Assembly (NCBI GenBank): GCA_014801065.1
Contig: JAAVEX010000066.1
Coordinates: 4,180 to 10,813 of the forward strand
Direction of reading: 5' to 3'
Source: Barnesiella sp.
Lineage (GTDB): Bacteria > Bacteroidota > Bacteroidia > Bacteroidales > Muribaculaceae
Length of the DNA: 6,634 nt
The stretch's first letter is position 1. Every line of letters starts with the position of its first letter. Below are positions 5,319-6,634 of this stretch, piece after piece. Under the pieces are notes generated by a model, which was not told where the DNA came from, made no database searches, and worked only from the letters and a program-made list of their open reading frames with translations. A program made the position numbers and the translations under genes.

Positions 5319-5326
5319 TAAATGTA
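5319..5326 (-). promoter_or_regulatory. Weak -7 candidate for the HTH-nuclease gene
   Basis: TACATTTA (5326-5319, minus strand) matches TAnnTTTG at all but the last base and lies 23 bases before the ATG. No convincing -33 TTTG was found 18-21 bp upstream. A weak promoter would suit a restriction endonuclease. The 114-bp gap to TamB (5296-5409) shows no clear terminator after TamB, so transcription from TamB may also reach this gene. Confidence 0.35.
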
Positions 5327-5409
5327 TAGATTTTGAGCATTGCAGTGATATGGATCTGTTGGTGGTTATAACAGGATGAATATCATTGATGCATAATGTG
5401 CTGTTGTTA

Positions 5410-6634
5410 TCATTGAATTGGATGGTTGGTTGAGTCTTGCGGGAGGGAGTCGGGGGTTGTTTTTGTTAGGTGTCGGCGCATGGGGCGGAGCCAGGAGGTC
5501 AGGCTGTCGAAGTCGCGTTTGAATACTAAGCCTACGCCCTGGGTGGTTAGTGCGCTTTTCAGATAGTAGTTTTGGTCGTTGTAGCGGTTGTAGGCTTTCA
5601 GACGTAGCGAACCGCTGCGATTGAGCAGATATTCTATGTCGAAGTCGCCGATGAATGAGTTGTTGTTGAGGGATTTGTCTCGGTAGCCGAGGTTGCCGTT
5701 GAGGAGCAGTCGGTTGTCGAGCAGTCGGCTTGAGAGGGCCACGTCAAATTCGACGTCGGAGAAGTCGCCACGATCAGATCGGAAATTTGGAGCGATGTTC
5801 CAGTTGTCGCTGAGCTGACCGAGAATGTTGCTTAACTGTGACGATATGGTCGATGAGGCAACCGAAACGAGTTCGTTTCCGCGAGTAGCGTTCATATAGT
5901 CGGGTGTGTAGAATCGGCCGAGAGCGAGCAGATAGATGATCTGGCGGTTCATCATTTCTTCGGTGTTGATGATGCTTCGGATTTTTCGTTTTGGATCTTC
6001 GGTGAGGGTGGGGAAGTCAAGGTCGAAAGAAATTTCGGGCTGGCGCATATCACCTTTCACCGCCATAAGTGCGTTAACGGGCACTGCGGTTCGGTTCAGT
6101 TCCTTATCGTCGATAAACGATTCGTCGAGATCCGTTAGGTTGGCTTTGGTCTGGAACTTGGCAGTGAGGTTGAGTTGCGCTGCGTAGGGGTCGCCGTTGA
6201 AGGCAATGGAGCTTCCCGGCTCTATGATGAAATCTTTCAGGATGATGTCCTGGAGGGTGAAATTGTATTTTCCGTCGTCGAGCGTATAGGTTCCGTTCAT
6301 TCTAAGATCCTCGTTGGCTGAGTCGTAGCTCATTGAGAGTGTGCCGTTACCGTGGGCAAGGATGCGGTCGCCGCCCACGGGGTCCATGACCAGAGTGATC
6401 AGCGCCTGCGGCGTTATGCCGATGTTGAAATTCATTCGATATTTGCTGGGGGCGGAGTTTTGGTTTTGCTGAGCCATTCGCTCGCGGAACTCTCTGACAA
6501 ATGATGGAGGAGCGTTGATGGCTGCTATTGAATCCTTTCGAGCTTGATCGCGGTCGCGGAATGTGATGAAGTTATAGTCCTGAGCCGAGAGGGCGTCGGA
6601 AAGTACGTAGGTGAAGGCCGAGTTTCGGGCTGTG
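5410..6634 (-). CDS. tamB: TamB (translocation and assembly module), C-terminal part, cut by window edge
   Basis: The minus-strand frame is open from the window edge to the TGA at 5410, giving 407 visible residues; the methionine at 6477 is internal, because 52 more in-frame residues (TARNSAFTYVLSDALSAQDYNFITF and on) precede it. This is the DUF490/TamB C-terminal domain: SMSYDSANEDLRMNGTYTLDDGKYNFTLQDIILKDFIIEPGSSIAFNGDPYAAQLNLTA, then PVNALMAVKGDMRQPEISFDLDFP, the NTEEMMNRQIIYLLALGRFY segment, and a closing amphipathic beta-rich part ending GLVFKRDFDSL. TamB spans from the inner membrane to the outer membrane and works in outer-membrane lipid transport or protein assembly. In Bacteroidota the full protein is usually over 1,400 aa, so most of it lies beyond the window. 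The last 25 residues (PMRRHLTKTTPDSLPQDSTNHPIQ) are a loose polar tail. Confidence 0.92.
   Translation of the reverse strand, partial: TARNSAFTYVLSDALSAQDYNFITFRDRDQARKDSIAAINAPPSFVREFRERMAQQNQNSAPSKYRMNFNIGITPQALITLVMDPVGGDRILAHGNGTLSMSYDSANEDLRMNGTYTLDDGKYNFTLQDIILKDFIIEPGSSIAFNGDPYAAQLNLTAKFQTKANLTDLDESFIDDKELNRTAVPVNALMAVKGDMRQPEISFDLDFPTLTEDPKRKIRSIINTEEMMNRQIIYLLALGRFYTPDYMNATRGNELVSVASSTISSQLSNILGQLSDNWNIAPNFRSDRGDFSDVEFDVALSSRLLDNRLLLNGNLGYRDKSLNNNSFIGDFDIEYLLNRSGSLRLKAYNRYNDQNYYLKSALTTQGVGLVFKRDFDSLTSWLRPMRRHLTKTTPDSLPQDSTNHPIQ

Larger units (their letters stand above)
3332..5409. other. AT-rich island carrying the restriction-modification pair
   Basis: From the terminator near 3332 to the stop of TamB the sequence is visibly richer in A and T, in coding and non-coding parts, than the GC-rich flanking operon and TamB. 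Codon choice in the methyltransferase and nuclease favours A/T third positions, unlike the flanking genes. No transposase, integrase, flanking direct repeats or tRNA were seen, so the means of entry is not visible. Ends are approximate. Confidence 0.6.

Noticed and set aside
5033..5329. Plus-strand 98-codon open frame opposite the HTH part of the nuclease gene.
   Set aside because: It is antisense to a recognisable HTH domain. An antitoxin-like regulator was considered, but the translation is a serine-rich shadow without domain pattern.
5296..5409. Possible hairpin or C-box-like operator between TamB and the HTH-nuclease gene.
   Set aside because: Only short or gapped inverted repeats were found (for example around ATAACAG and CTGTTGTTAT), and no GACT/AGTC controller boxes, so no site is claimed.
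3290..5420. Flanking direct repeats or target-site duplication bordering the AT-rich island.
   Set aside because: Reading both edges gave no matching repeat beyond a few bases.
1..6634. CRISPR arrays, tRNA or rRNA genes, insertion sequences.
   Set aside because: No spaced repeats, no tRNA cloverleaf and no transposase-like frame were seen.

Overview
The window looks like chromosomal DNA from a member of the Bacteroidales, plausibly a Muribaculaceae-like gut bacterium, though the family-level placement is only an impression. The support is the Bacteroidota-type promoter pair (TTTG near -33, TAnnTTTG near -7) ahead of several genes, the lack of strong Shine-Dalgarno sequences, and a Bacteroidota-style TamB and TlpA-like protein. 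Every gene is read leftward (minus strand) except one DNA methyltransferase.

Left part (24-1164): a secreted or lipid-anchored TlpA/ResA-like thiol-disulfide protein with its own promoter, preceded by a small TfoX N-terminal-domain protein whose promoter sits almost on its start codon.

Middle part (1300-3232): a compact leftward operon made of a MarR-family regulator, a FrnE-like DsbA-family oxidoreductase and a metallo-beta-lactamase-fold hydrolase. The gaps are 28 and 19 bp. A perfect 11-bp-arm palindrome lies upstream of the regulator as a likely operator, and a clear intrinsic terminator closes the unit. The content suggests regulated thiol, electrophile or oxidative-stress handling.

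Right-centre part (about 3332-5409): an AT-rich island that looks acquired. It holds a 74-aa unknown protein with its own promoter and terminator, a divergent DPPY-type DNA methyltransferase (+), and a convergent 268-aa protein (-) that fuses an N-terminal XRE-type helix-turn-helix to a C-terminal PD-(D/E)xK nuclease-like domain. The methyltransferase and the nuclease-like gene overlap tail to tail by 86 bp. I read this pair as a compact type II restriction-modification system in which the endonuclease carries its own control domain. It is the most interesting item in the window.

Right edge (5410-6634): the C-terminal 407 residues of TamB, cut by the window end. The island therefore lies between TamB and the MarR operon.
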